Source: Planctomyces sp. SH-PL62
GTDB lineage: Bacteria; Planctomycetota; Planctomycetia; Isosphaerales; Isosphaeraceae
Direction of reading: 5' to 3'
DNA: 64,000 nt
Assembly (NCBI RefSeq): GCF_001610895.1
Contig: NZ_CP011273.1
Coordinates: 1,674,001 to 1,738,000, forward strand
Below the pieces are notes generated by a model that saw nothing but the letters and a program-made list of their open reading frames with translations, did no database searches and was not told the DNA's origin. The position numbers and the translations under genes were made by a program. Below, in pieces: positions 39,254-47,702 of the stretch (its first letter is position 1; each line of letters opens with the position of its first letter).

Positions 39254-41293
39254 TCAAAGGAAGAATTCCTTGAGCAGCCGGAAGACGTCCTGATAGGTGG
39301 CGAAGACCATGAGGCAGAGGACCATCAACAGCCCGACGTAGGTCCCGGCGATCAGGGCGGAGTCGGGCAGGGGACGGCCCCGGACCTTCTCGGCCACGAG
39401 GAAGACCATCTGGCCGCCGTCGAGCGGGGGGATGGGCAGGAAGTTGAGCACCGCGAGGTTGATGCTGATGAAGCCCAGGAAGCCCACGAACTCGCTGAAG
39501 CCCGCCTTGGCCTGCGCGTAGGCGACGCGGCTGATGAGGATCGGCCCGCCGAGGTTCGTCACGCTCACGCGTCCGGTGAACAGGCTGCGGAGGGTCGCGT
39601 ACATGACGGCGACGTTCTCGACGGTCTCATTGAGCCCTTCCCGCATGGCGTCGGCGAATCCCAGCGCCGGCAGGGTCTTGAAGGCGTCGACGAAGGCCAG
39701 GCCGCGGTCGGGGACGTACCGATCGGGAACGACCTCGGGCTGGATCGAGACGGGCTCGCTCCGGCCGTGGACCGTCAGGGAGACGGCCTGCCTGGGGAGG
39801 GACTGGATCAGGCCGAACACGAACGGCCAGGTGGTCGATCCGTCGTCGAACCGCATCGTCTGCTCGCGCGGGACGAGCCAGTTCTCGTCGCTCGGCGACG
39901 CCCCCTCCCGAGGACGCCCGCGGGTCGCGGGGATGGCGACGGCTTCGAGCACGTCGCCCGCCTTGAGGCCCGCCTTGTCCGCCGGCGAGCCGGGCGCGAC
40001 GGCCTGGACGACCGGCCGGAACGGGAAGCAGATCCCCAGGCCGGGGACCTGGAAGTCCTCGCCCGGCGAGAGCTTCATGGGGTTGAAGGTGGGGGCCGTG
40101 TCGTCGGGCGTCGCGGTGAGGGTGACGGTCTCGGGAGCCTTCTCGCCATCGGCGGTCCGCTGCACCTCGAACGTCGTCGGCGACCCCGCGCGGTCGAAGC
40201 ATTCGAGCGACAGCCGGATGGGGTCGAGGTCCTCGCTGCCGTCGACCTTCACGATCCGGTCGCCGACGCGGAACCCGGCGGCCTCGGCCGGCGAGCCCTT
40301 CTGGATGGCGCGGATCGGCTCGACGGCGAATCGGAGTCCGAGGTCGACCAGGTGGTTCGGCGGCAGGGTCGTCTTCAGGTCCGAGGGGGCGCCCTCGATC
40401 GGCTTGCCGTCGATCATCCGGGGCTGGAGGACGACGTCCAGGGGCCTGTCGCGATACTTCGTCGAGAGCTGCTGGAACTCCTCGTTGGTCGCCAGCGGCG
40501 TCGGAGTCTCTCCGGCCGGGGCCGCGGCGGTGATCGCCAGGACCTCGGCGCGGACGGGGGCGGCGGGCCAGGGGAGGGTCGCGGGGTCGGCGGTGCCGGC
40601 GGGCGCCTGATAGTCGACCACGTCGAGCGCAGCGCCGGGACGGACGCCGATGGTGGGGCGGTCGCTGGTCGCGTCGCGTCGCGGCTGGATCGGCATGTCC
40701 AGGGGGGCGTCCACGCCGGGCCGCTGGACGTGGAAGTTCACCACCTGGCCCTGGGTGCTGAGGTTCACGGCCTTCATCAGGTCCTGGAAGCCGACGTCGC
40801 GGCGGTCGTCGATGCCGATGATCTCGTCGCCCGGCCGGAGGCCCGCCTCGAAGGCCGGCGAACCGGCGAGGACCGCGCCGACCCTGGCGGAGAGCTTCTC
40901 GCGCTCCTGGCCGAAGACGTAGGCGAAGCAGAACAGGGCGAGGATCAGGTTCATGATCACGCCGGCCGAGATGATCGCCATCCGGGCGCCGACGGACTTG
41001 TTGTTGAACGCGCGAGGGTCGCTGGCGGCGGCGGCGTCGGGCGGGCCTTCGCCGGCCTCGCCCCCCTCGCCCAGCATCTTGACGAACCCCCCCAGGGGGA
41101 TCGCGGCCAGGACGTACTCGGTCTCGCCCCGCGTGAATCCGAAGATCGTCTTGCCGAAGCCGATGGAGAACTTCTCGACCTTGACCCCGTTCCACTTCGC
41201 CAGGAGGAAATGGCCGAGTTCATGGATGAAGATGACGAACCCGAGCCCGAGCGCGACCTTCGCGATGTTCCAGAGCCAGATCACGGTGTCCAA
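39254..41293 (-). CDS. rseP: RIP site-2 protease RseP-like, with three PDZ domains
   Basis: Membrane zinc protease that cuts anti-sigma factors and signal peptides within the membrane. 679 aa, longer than the usual 360-450. The zinc motif FIHELGHFLLAKW is near residue 24, the second motif FLPIPPLDGGQM near the end. Between them three PDZ-like domains are visible: AGSPAFEAGLRPGDEIIGID, QKGSPAEAAGFRVGDRIVKV and APGSPADKAGLKAGDVLEAV. The TTG at 41293 has GGAGG 7 bases upstream; an alternative GTG at 41284 would overlap the dxr stop as GTGA. Either way it overlaps dxr and is co-translated. Confidence 0.93.
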   Translation of the reverse strand: MDTVIWLWNIAKVALGLGFVIFIHELGHFLLAKWNGVKVEKFSIGFGKTIFGFTRGETEYVLAAIPLGGFVKMLGEGGEAGEGPPDAAAASDPRAFNNKSVGARMAIISAGVIMNLILALFCFAYVFGQEREKLSARVGAVLAGSPAFEAGLRPGDEIIGIDDRRDVGFQDLMKAVNLSTQGQVVNFHVQRPGVDAPLDMPIQPRRDATSDRPTIGVRPGAALDVVDYQAPAGTADPATLPWPAAPVRAEVLAITAAAPAGETPTPLATNEEFQQLSTKYRDRPLDVVLQPRMIDGKPIEGAPSDLKTTLPPNHLVDLGLRFAVEPIRAIQKGSPAEAAGFRVGDRIVKVDGSEDLDPIRLSLECFDRAGSPTTFEVQRTADGEKAPETVTLTATPDDTAPTFNPMKLSPGEDFQVPGLGICFPFRPVVQAVAPGSPADKAGLKAGDVLEAVAIPATRGRPREGASPSDENWLVPREQTMRFDDGSTTWPFVFGLIQSLPRQAVSLTVHGRSEPVSIQPEVVPDRYVPDRGLAFVDAFKTLPALGFADAMREGLNETVENVAVMYATLRSLFTGRVSVTNLGGPILISRVAYAQAKAGFSEFVGFLGFISINLAVLNFLPIPPLDGGQMVFLVAEKVRGRPLPDSALIAGTYVGLLMVLCLMVFATYQDVFRLLKEFFL

Positions 41294-42450
41294 CGTTGCA
41301 CCTCCAGGCGGGCCTTCGCGTCGACCTTCCACAACTGGTCGAGCGTCGGGCGGGGATCGTATTCGTGATGGTCGAGCGCGGCGCGACAGGCGCGGGGGAT
41401 GTCCAGGAAGCCGATCTCGCCGCCGAGGAACCGGCCGACGGCCGACTCGTTCGCGGCGTTCAGCGCCGCCCCGGCGGTCCCGCCGCGCCTCATGACCTCG
41501 TCGGCCAGGTCGAGCGCCGGGAAGGTCTCGCGGTCGGGGGGCTCGAAATGCCAGGCCGAGGGCCGGGTGAGGTCGAGCCTCGGGCCGGGGCAGGGATGGC
41601 GGTCGGGGAAGGTGAGCGCGTACTGGATCGGCAGCCGCATGTCCGGGGGCGAAAGCTGGGCGATCACGCTGCCGTCGACGAACTCGACCATCGAGTGGAT
41701 GGTGCTCTCGGGGTGGATCACGACCTCGATCTGGTCGGGCTCCAGGTCGAACAGCCAGCGGGCCTCGATGACTTCCAGGGCCTTGTTCATCAGCGTGGCC
41801 GAGTCGATCGAGATCTTGGGGCCCATGCTCCAGGTGGGATGCTTCAGGGCCATCTCGGGCGTCACGTCCCCCAGCTCCCGGCGCGTCTTGCCGCGGAAGG
41901 GGCCCCCCGAGGAGGTGAGGATCACGCGCTTGACCTCGCGGCGGTCTCCGGCGTGCAGGGCCTGGAAGATGGCCGAGTGTTCGCTGTCGACGGGGAGGAG
42001 CCGGGCGTTCCGGCGGCGGGCCAGGTCCATGACCAGCGGCCCGGCGACCACGAGGGTCTCCTTGTTCGCCAGGGCGACGGTCTTGCCCGCCTCGAGCGCC
42101 GCCCACGCCCCCTCCAGACCGGCGGCCCCGACGATCGCGTCGAGCACGCGGTCGGTCGACTCGTCCTGGACCATCCGGATGACGCCGTCGCGGCCCGAGA
42201 GGACCTCCACGTCCGTACCTCGGAGCGCCCGGCGGACCTCGGCGACGGGTTCGTCGTCGGTCATGACCACGAACCGGGGCGACGACGACCGGGCCTGATC
42301 GGCCAGCCGCCGCCAATTGGAATGCGCGCTGAGGCCGTGCGCCCGCAGCCTCGCGGGCCCTTCGCATCCGATGACGTCCAGGGCGCTGCGGCCGATCGAG
42401 CCCGTCGAGCCCAGGACCACGACGCGCGTGGTGCTATCCCCTCGCTCCAT
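41281..42450 (-). CDS. dxr: 1-deoxy-D-xylulose-5-phosphate reductoisomerase
   Basis: Makes MEP from DXP with NADPH in the non-mevalonate isoprenoid pathway. 389 aa, normal length. Motifs: VVVLGSTGSIGRSALDVI (NADPH fold), ALANKETLVVAG, the metal-binding LLPVDSEHSAIFQ, ILTSSGGPFRG, HPTWSMGPKISIDSATLMNK and HPESTIHSMVEFVDGS, then LNAANESAVGRFL. ATG 42450 is chosen because GGGAG lies just upstream; ATG 42462 adds four residues without such a site. The dxr-rseP order is common in bacteria, and the genes overlap. Confidence 0.96.
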   Translation of the reverse strand: MERGDSTTRVVVLGSTGSIGRSALDVIGCEGPARLRAHGLSAHSNWRRLADQARSSSPRFVVMTDDEPVAEVRRALRGTDVEVLSGRDGVIRMVQDESTDRVLDAIVGAAGLEGAWAALEAGKTVALANKETLVVAGPLVMDLARRRNARLLPVDSEHSAIFQALHAGDRREVKRVILTSSGGPFRGKTRRELGDVTPEMALKHPTWSMGPKISIDSATLMNKALEVIEARWLFDLEPDQIEVVIHPESTIHSMVEFVDGSVIAQLSPPDMRLPIQYALTFPDRHPCPGPRLDLTRPSAWHFEPPDRETFPALDLADEVMRRGGTAGAALNAANESAVGRFLGGEIGFLDIPRACRAALDHHEYDPRPTLDQLWKVDAKARLEVQRWTP

Positions 42451-42581
42451 CCCCACTCCCATGTCTCGCGCCGTCGCGGGCGTCCGCACAAGACGCCGAC
42501 GGCGCGACTCAAGTCGCGCCGCGCCCGATCCTTGGGCGAAACCGCACGCTCGGCCCGCCAAGCCCTCTAGCACTATAGAAA

Positions 42582-42618
42582 CTCCCCCGAGCGGCGGCAA
42601 GGCTGCCGCTCGGGGGAG
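42582..42618 (-). terminator. Intrinsic terminator of the sigma factor gene
   Basis: On the minus strand CTCCCCCGAGCGGC pairs with GCCGCTCGGGGGAG (arms 42605-42618 and 42582-42595, perfect 14 bp, 9-base loop), followed by TTTCTAT. It lies 26 bases after the sigma gene stop and separates it from dxr. Confidence 0.85.
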
Positions 42619-42644
42619 GACTCCGGGGGCGGGCCCGCGGACCG

Positions 42645-43628
42645 TCAACCGACCTCGCAGCAGGCCAGCTCGCGGCGGGCCATCTCGCGGAGCTTGCCGA
42701 GCGCGGCGTCCTGGATCTGCCGGATTCGCTCCTTGGACACGTCCAGGCACTGGCTGACCTGGCTCAGCGAGTGGCATTCGTGGCCGTCGAGGCCGTATCG
42801 GAGCTCCAGGACCAGCCGCTCGCGCGGCTTAAGCTGGCCGATCAGCACCGCCAGCCGCTGGTCGCGGTCGCGGTCGTCCACCTCGTCGGGGGGCGGGCTG
42901 CTGAGGGTTTCCAGCAGGCTCCCCCGGTCCTCGTCGCCCAGCGGGGCGTCGAGCGAGACGGCGGGACGGGTCGCCGCGTGGATGTGCCTCAGGGTCGTTT
43001 CGGCCGCCTGCGACCGGCTCCGCCCCGGCTTGCGGGCGACCCCTTCCGCCTCGTGGGAACTCTCGGCGAGCTTTTGCAGGTGCCTGGGGTTCAGCCGGAC
43101 GGGATAGACCCCGGCGGCGACGGCCCGCTGCAGGGCCTGGCGGATCCACCAGACGGCGTAAGAGGCCAGCCGAGTCGTGTTGGCCACTTCGTAGCGGTCG
43201 ATGGCCGTCAGGAGCCCGCAGAATCCCTCTTGAAGAAGGTCGGACGAGGAGAGGCCGCGATCCCGGTAGCGGCGCCCCACATGCGCGACCAGTCGCAGGT
43301 TGGCCATCGCCAGCCGGGTGCGCAGGCCGCTGTAGCGCTTCGCCAGTTCGATGAGGACGGCTTCCTCGTCGCTCGACGCGGGGCCGGCGGCCAGCAGGGA
43401 CCGGACGAATTCCTGGACGTCGAAGACGCGATCGGCTTCCGGCGCGTCCAGGCCCGGAAAGCCTCGTTCCGAAGCCCCGGCCGCCAGCAGGCGCCGCTGC
43501 TCGTCGAGTTCCATCAGGAGCCCTCGCTCCTCTTCCGGCGTCAGGACGCGGACGTCGGAGCGACCGAGGAGGGCCATGCCGGTGAGTTCGTCGTTGCGGT
43601 ATCGTTCGGCGGAGAGCATGTCCAACAT
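42645..43628 (-). CDS. RNA polymerase sigma factor, sigma-70 group 2/3
   Basis: 327 aa; lacks region 1.1, so it is an alternative or stress-type sigma rather than the housekeeping RpoD. Region 2: MANLRLVAHVGRRYRDRGLS, SSDLLQEGFCGLLTAIDRYE and RLASYAVWWIRQALQRAV (-10 recognition and melting). Region 3 is short and Arg-rich (about 195-225). Region 4: LKPRERLVLELRYGLDG and the HTH CLDVSKERIRQIQDAALGKL (-35 recognition). It ends with a clear terminator. A second start (MLSAERY) three codons on is possible. The target promoters are unknown. Confidence 0.93.
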   Translation of the reverse strand: MLDMLSAERYRNDELTGMALLGRSDVRVLTPEEERGLLMELDEQRRLLAAGASERGFPGLDAPEADRVFDVQEFVRSLLAAGPASSDEEAVLIELAKRYSGLRTRLAMANLRLVAHVGRRYRDRGLSSSDLLQEGFCGLLTAIDRYEVANTTRLASYAVWWIRQALQRAVAAGVYPVRLNPRHLQKLAESSHEAEGVARKPGRSRSQAAETTLRHIHAATRPAVSLDAPLGDEDRGSLLETLSSPPPDEVDDRDRDQRLAVLIGQLKPRERLVLELRYGLDGHECHSLSQVSQCLDVSKERIRQIQDAALGKLREMARRELACCEVG

Positions 43629-43839
43629 TCCTTTCCCGACCCGATCGGCGGGTCGCGTCGAGCCGTCGGGGCGCGGCGGTCCCTCGTCCCGTCGAGCGTC
43701 CGCGACCGGCCGGTAGGGCAGGCCGCGGGCGTGGGGGGACGGTCGCGTGCCAGGACGCGGGGGCCGGACGACGCCGGGACGCTTCCGAATCGTTAGGAAG
43801 ACGCGATATCGATGAGCAGAGCCGAGGCGGGCCGGCGGC

Positions 43840-44133
43840 TCATCTGCGATGGATCACCCGCGACCGCCGAAAAGTCGCGGATGCGGCGTCGATCGCGATC
43901 GGCGCGGGGATCGGCCGTCGCTTCGGGAAGAGAAGAATCAGGAAGGCCGAGGACACGTCGAGATGCAGGGAATTTCCCGCGAACAGGCGGCCGAATGACC
44001 GGCCCGCCTCCCGGAACGCGTCGATCCCCTCGCGGACGACCCGGCTGAGGAACTTATGAGGGCGGGACGAAGCGTTGCCGCTGAGACCCTGGACCCGGCT
44101 TCGGCGATCAGTGGTCCAACTGGGGTTTTTCAT
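43840..44133 (-). CDS. Possible small gene of 97 aa between two sigma factor genes
   Basis: No homology recognised. The case rests on a strong ribosome binding site: GGAGG lies 7 bases upstream of ATG 44133, and TATCAT just above it could be a -10. The product starts MKNPSWTTDRRSRVQG, has an amphipathic stretch REGIDAFREAGRSFGRLF, a short hydrophobic part SSAFLILLFPKRR and a basic tail. The longer in-frame extension to 44298 crosses the putative promoter and is not favoured. Could be a chance frame in a 693-base gap. Confidence 0.35.
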   Translation of the reverse strand: MKNPSWTTDRRSRVQGLSGNASSRPHKFLSRVVREGIDAFREAGRSFGRLFAGNSLHLDVSSAFLILLFPKRRPIPAPIAIDAASATFRRSRVIHRR

Positions 44134-44321
44134 GGCTCGACCTCCGTCCGTATGATAGAGAGGGAAGGGGAGTCGATCGACCGCCCTTCCAGAGCAAATA
44201 CGGTCGACGTCGCCGATCGTCACAGAAGGTCGCCCGTTTTTCTCGACGACGCGCCGCCGCGAAGTCCGACGATCCTCCCGAGTCGGCTCCGTGGTCACGA
44301 TTTACGTCAAGGAGTCGGACC

Positions 44322-45068
44322 TTGGACACCGGCGATTCGAACGCCAAGCTCTCCGAGCTGCAGACCCAGACGACCCTCCTTTACGAGGCGCAGCACGGGA
44401 CCCCGGAAGGCGCCGACCTGGCGAAGCAACTGCTGATGCTCCGCTATTCGGGGGCCGTCCACCGCTATCTGCTGAAGGCCCTGGGCGATTCCGAGGCCGC
44501 AAAGGATCTGAACCAGGAATTCTCCCTGAAGTTCCTGGAAGGGCGGTTCCGCCAGTTCGACCGCACCCGCGGCCGATTCCGCGACTACCTGAAGCGCTCG
44601 CTGCACAACCTGATGGTCGACTTCTACCGCAAGCAGAACGTCGTCTCTCAGCTCGATACGGCGTCCGGTGAGGCGATCGTCGCGACCGACGACCTGGTCG
44701 ACTTCGACGAGCAGTTCCTCCAGAGCTGGCGCAAAGACCTGATGGAGCGGGCGTCGAATGCGCTCCGGGAGCACGAGGCCAGCACCGGGCAGCCCTTCTG
44801 GGAGGTCATGAGGCTCCGGCTCCTCCACCCCCAGATGCGTTCGCCGGAGCTGGCCGAGCAGCTCGCCCAGCGCCTGGGACGGCCGATGTCCGCGGGCAAC
44901 CTCCGGCAGATCCTCCACCGCGCCCGCGACAAGTTCACCGAGTTCCTCGTCGAGGAAGTGAAGGTGTCGCTGAAGACCCCCAGCCGCGATGAGGTCGAGG
45001 AGGAACTCGCCGACCTCAAGCTGCTGGAGTTCTGCAAGCCGTCGCTCGATCGCGTGAAGTTCGACTGA
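44322..45068 (+). CDS. ECF-like sigma factor of planctomycete type
   Basis: 248 aa. TTG start at 44322 is supported by AAGGAG 7 bases upstream. Region 2 pattern: LNQEFSLKFLEGRFRQFDRTRGRFRDYLKRSLHNLMVDFYRKQ, written here as its first and last parts LNQEFSLKFLEG and RFRDYLKRSLHNLMVDFYRK, as in planctomycete ECF groups that pair with Ser/Thr kinases. Region 4 is replaced by a divergent helical part with MRSPELAEQLAQRLGRPMSA and LRQILHRARDKF, resembling the HTH. A C-terminal acidic extension follows. The next gene is convergent and not a kinase, so its usual partner is absent here. Confidence 0.85.
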   Translation: MDTGDSNAKLSELQTQTTLLYEAQHGTPEGADLAKQLLMLRYSGAVHRYLLKALGDSEAAKDLNQEFSLKFLEGRFRQFDRTRGRFRDYLKRSLHNLMVDFYRKQNVVSQLDTASGEAIVATDDLVDFDEQFLQSWRKDLMERASNALREHEASTGQPFWEVMRLRLLHPQMRSPELAEQLAQRLGRPMSAGNLRQILHRARDKFTEFLVEEVKVSLKTPSRDEVEEELADLKLLEFCKPSLDRVKFD

Positions 45069-45090
45069 GCGACGACCAAGGGGCCGGCGG

Positions 45091-46209
45091 TCAGCGAGTC
45101 TCGGCCGTCGCCGCGATCGCCTGCTCGATCGCGGGCGCGAACAGGTCGGCCATGCGCAGGAAGCCCAGGTCGGTCGGGTGCGAGCCGTCGACCGTCCCTT
45201 CGCCGTCGTCGCCGAGCTGCGGGGCTCCCTCCAGATACGAAAGCCCCTTCACCCCGTCGTCGAGCAGCCGCTGGTAGGCCGCCTTGAGCGCGGCGCGGCT
45301 CGTCTCGTTGCGGCGGCGGTGCGCCGGGACGAACGGGGAGTCGGTGTAGGAACGGTCCTCGGCCAGCAGGATCGGGACGTCCGGGCGGGCCTTGCGGATC
45401 GTCCTGACCAGCGGCTCGGTCCGCTCGGCGACCATCTCGGCGGTCATGTTCGGCAGGCAGTCGATCACGTAGGCGGCGGCGTCGATCTCGACGAGCAGGT
45501 CCGAGATGGACTGGTCCATCGTGCCGTTGCCGCTGAAGCCGAGGTTGACGACCGGGCGATCGAGCCGACGGCCGACGATCGCCGTATGGACCATGCCGGG
45601 CCGCGAGGCGCAGCCGCCGTGGGTGATCGAGGTGCCGTAGAAGACGATCGGCCGGACGCTCTCGGGCTTGCGGGGATCGGCCGGGCGGATCTCGACGCCA
45701 GTCGGGACGCCGACCTCGACGGACGAGACGCCGTTGTAAAGCGGCAGGTAGAGCAGGTACTCGCGCGTCCCCGGCTCCAGCCCCTTCACCAGGACCTTGG
45801 CGTTCGTCACCTCCGACGGCTGGCCGACGGCGACCCAACGCCAGGCGCCGGCGGCGTCTCGGGCGTAGAGGTCGACCCCGCTGACGCCGGTGGCGGGCAT
45901 GTGGGCCATCGCCAGTCGATCCTTGACGACGGTCCATCGCGCGTGGATCTCGGTCGCGTCGGTGACGAACCGGACGGCGATCCCCGCCGAATCGCGCGAG
46001 AGGTTCCAGACCGGGGGTCGGACCACCCCCTCGGCCTTCGCCGGAAGGCGGTCGAACGGTGCCTTCAGGTCGGCCTCGTTCCAGGCCCTCCCCTCCAGGG
46101 TCAGTTCGCGGACGTCGCGCCAGGCGACTTTCTCCTGGGCGACGGCGGTCGCCGCGAGGAGGGTGGAAAGGCTCAGGAACCAGAGCGGCTTCAGGTGACG
46201 ATTGAGCAT
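45091..46209 (-). CDS. Secreted SGNH/GDSL esterase with N-terminal GxDLY domain
   Basis: 372 aa. Signal peptide (PLWFLSLSTLLAATAVAQ), then a beta-rich N-terminal domain holding the motif GVSGVDLY that names the GxDLY family (PF14607), then an SGNH hydrolase domain (PF14606 type). Catalytic blocks: Ser in FYGTSITHGG, Gly/Asn in NLGFSGNGTMDQ, and the Asp-His pair in VDGSHPTDLG near the C-terminus. Likely deacylates sugars of exported glycans. Divergent from the GT2 operon across 344 bases and convergent with the ECF gene 22 bases away. Confidence 0.88.
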   Translation of the reverse strand: MLNRHLKPLWFLSLSTLLAATAVAQEKVAWRDVRELTLEGRAWNEADLKAPFDRLPAKAEGVVRPPVWNLSRDSAGIAVRFVTDATEIHARWTVVKDRLAMAHMPATGVSGVDLYARDAAGAWRWVAVGQPSEVTNAKVLVKGLEPGTREYLLYLPLYNGVSSVEVGVPTGVEIRPADPRKPESVRPIVFYGTSITHGGCASRPGMVHTAIVGRRLDRPVVNLGFSGNGTMDQSISDLLVEIDAAAYVIDCLPNMTAEMVAERTEPLVRTIRKARPDVPILLAEDRSYTDSPFVPAHRRRNETSRAALKAAYQRLLDDGVKGLSYLEGAPQLGDDGEGTVDGSHPTDLGFLRMADLFAPAIEQAIAATAETR

Positions 46210-46553
46210 CGGTTCGACTCGTCTCCGGGCAACGGGAATGGGTCTTCAGCGACGGGGCGGCCGGGCCGCCGACGACCGCGATCGTAACCCGGGCGAGGGC
46301 GCGACGCCACCGATGGACCACCCGCCTCCGCGCCGAGGTGCGGCAGGCCCGGTTGACAGGTTTCGAGGTTCCCGCTACATTCCCGCCGCACGTCGCGTCC
46401 GCAAGACGACGACGGCCGAAACGACACCCTGAACAGACATCCGGCGATTCGTCGCCCCGTCAGACGGCTGCGGTCAAGGCGCGTGCTCGGGCGATCCCAA
46501 GGATGGTGAACGCATTCCGGCACGTGTCAACTTTTGACGGGCGAGGGTGAATC
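46210..46553. other. Divergent intergenic region with promoter and short palindrome
   Basis: 344 bases between the esterase and the GT2 gene. Holds the promoter listed at 46353-46381 and, 15 bases before the GT2 ATG, the palindrome GTCAA-CTT-TTGAC (46526-46538) next to CACGTG (46521-46526). The palindrome might be an operator or a small hairpin near the ribosome site. No gene-like frame. Confidence 0.5.
46353..46381 (+). promoter_or_regulatory. Sigma-70-type promoter of the GT2-DUF362-GT4 operon
   Basis: TTGACA at 46353-46358, a 17-base spacer and TACATT at 46376-46381. Perfect -35 and optimal spacing in a GC-rich genome make chance less likely. Predicted start near 46388, leader about 165 bases. 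Confidence 0.6.
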
Positions 46554-47702
46554 ATGGACGATGTCCCCGCCGGTCCGGCGAGCGCGGGGCCGGGGAGGCC
46601 GTCGCTCTCCGTCGTCGTTCCCGTCCACAACGGGGGCGTCGACTTCGAGCGATGCCTCCTCCGGCTTCGTGGATCGACCTGGACCGACTTCGAGCTGCTC
46701 GTCGTCGACGACGGCTCCACCGACGATTCGGGGCTCCTGGCCCGCCGCCACGGGGCTGTCGTGCTACGCCACGACCGCCCGCTGGGCCCCGCCGCCGCGC
46801 GCAACCTCGGCGCGGAGCAGGCGACCGGCGACCTGATCTTCTTCCTCGACGCCGACGTGGCCGTCCACTCGGACACGATCGAGCGCGGGATGGCGCGGTT
46901 CCTGGAGGACCCGGACCTCACGGCGCTCTTCGGCTCGTACGACGACCAGCCGCTGGCGCCGGGGCTGCTCAGCCGGTTCCGCAACCTGCTGCACCATTAC
47001 GTCCACCAGCAGGGGGACTTCGTCCGCGACGCCCGGCCGGCGCACACGTTCTGGACCGGCTGCGGCATGATCCGCCGCGCGGCGTTCCAGGAGTTCGGCG
47101 GCTTCGACCCCCGCCTCTACGCCCGGCCGTCGATCGAGGACATCGAGCTGGGCTACCGCCTGACCCGCGCCGGACGCCGGATCGTCCTGGCCCGCGACGT
47201 CCAGGCGACCCACATGAAGCGCTGGACGCTGTTCGAGGTCGTCCGCACCGACATCTTTCGGCGCGGGGTGCCCTGGATGCTCCTGATCAAGCGGAGCGGA
47301 ACCGTCGAGACCGACCTCAACGTCCAGCTCGGCCAGAAGCTGTCGGTCGCCGCCACGGGGGGGCTTTTGCTGGCCTCGGCCGCGATCCCGCTCTCGTCCT
47401 GGGCGGCACCCGTCGCGCTCGCCTTCGGCGTGGGGATCGCCGGGCTCAACCGGGACCTGTATCGGTTCCTCGGCCATCGACGCGGGCCGGCCTTCGCCGC
47501 GGGCTCGTTCCCCCTGCACCTGCTCTACTTCGTCTGCTGCGGCGTCTCGGTCGTGATCGCCCTGACCCGGTGGTACGCGCTCGACCGGACGACCCGCCCG
47601 GTCGCCGAAGGCCGCATCGATCGCGGCGGTCGACCCATTCCCTCGCCGGCGTTGGGCCGGCTGGCACGGAGGCTCCAGCGATGGACGACGCGATCAAGGT
47701 AG
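46554..47702 (+). CDS. Membrane-associated glycosyltransferase family 2
   Basis: 382 aa. N-terminal GT2 domain: LSVVVPVHNGG, ELLVVDDGSTDDSG, AAARNLGAEQATGD, DxD motif FFLDADVAVH, and the acceptor region TGCGMIRRAAFQEFGGFDPR with SIEDIELGYRL (ED). The C-terminal part has two to three membrane helices (VAATGGLLLASAAIPLS, APVALAFGVGIAGL, LLYFVCCGVSVVIALT). First gene of an operon behind a good promoter; its last 22 bases overlap the DUF362 gene. Likely part of exopolysaccharide or surface glycan synthesis. Confidence 0.9.
   Translation: MDDVPAGPASAGPGRPSLSVVVPVHNGGVDFERCLLRLRGSTWTDFELLVVDDGSTDDSGLLARRHGAVVLRHDRPLGPAAARNLGAEQATGDLIFFLDADVAVHSDTIERGMARFLEDPDLTALFGSYDDQPLAPGLLSRFRNLLHHYVHQQGDFVRDARPAHTFWTGCGMIRRAAFQEFGGFDPRLYARPSIEDIELGYRLTRAGRRIVLARDVQATHMKRWTLFEVVRTDIFRRGVPWMLLIKRSGTVETDLNVQLGQKLSVAATGGLLLASAAIPLSSWAAPVALAFGVGIAGLNRDLYRFLGHRRGPAFAAGSFPLHLLYFVCCGVSVVIALTRWYALDRTTRPVAEGRIDRGGRPIPSPALGRLARRLQRWTTRSR

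Noticed and set aside
39254-42367. A 1037-codon minus frame fusing dxr-region sequence to rseP
   Set aside because: dxr is read in another frame; the rseP start is at 41293 or 41284.
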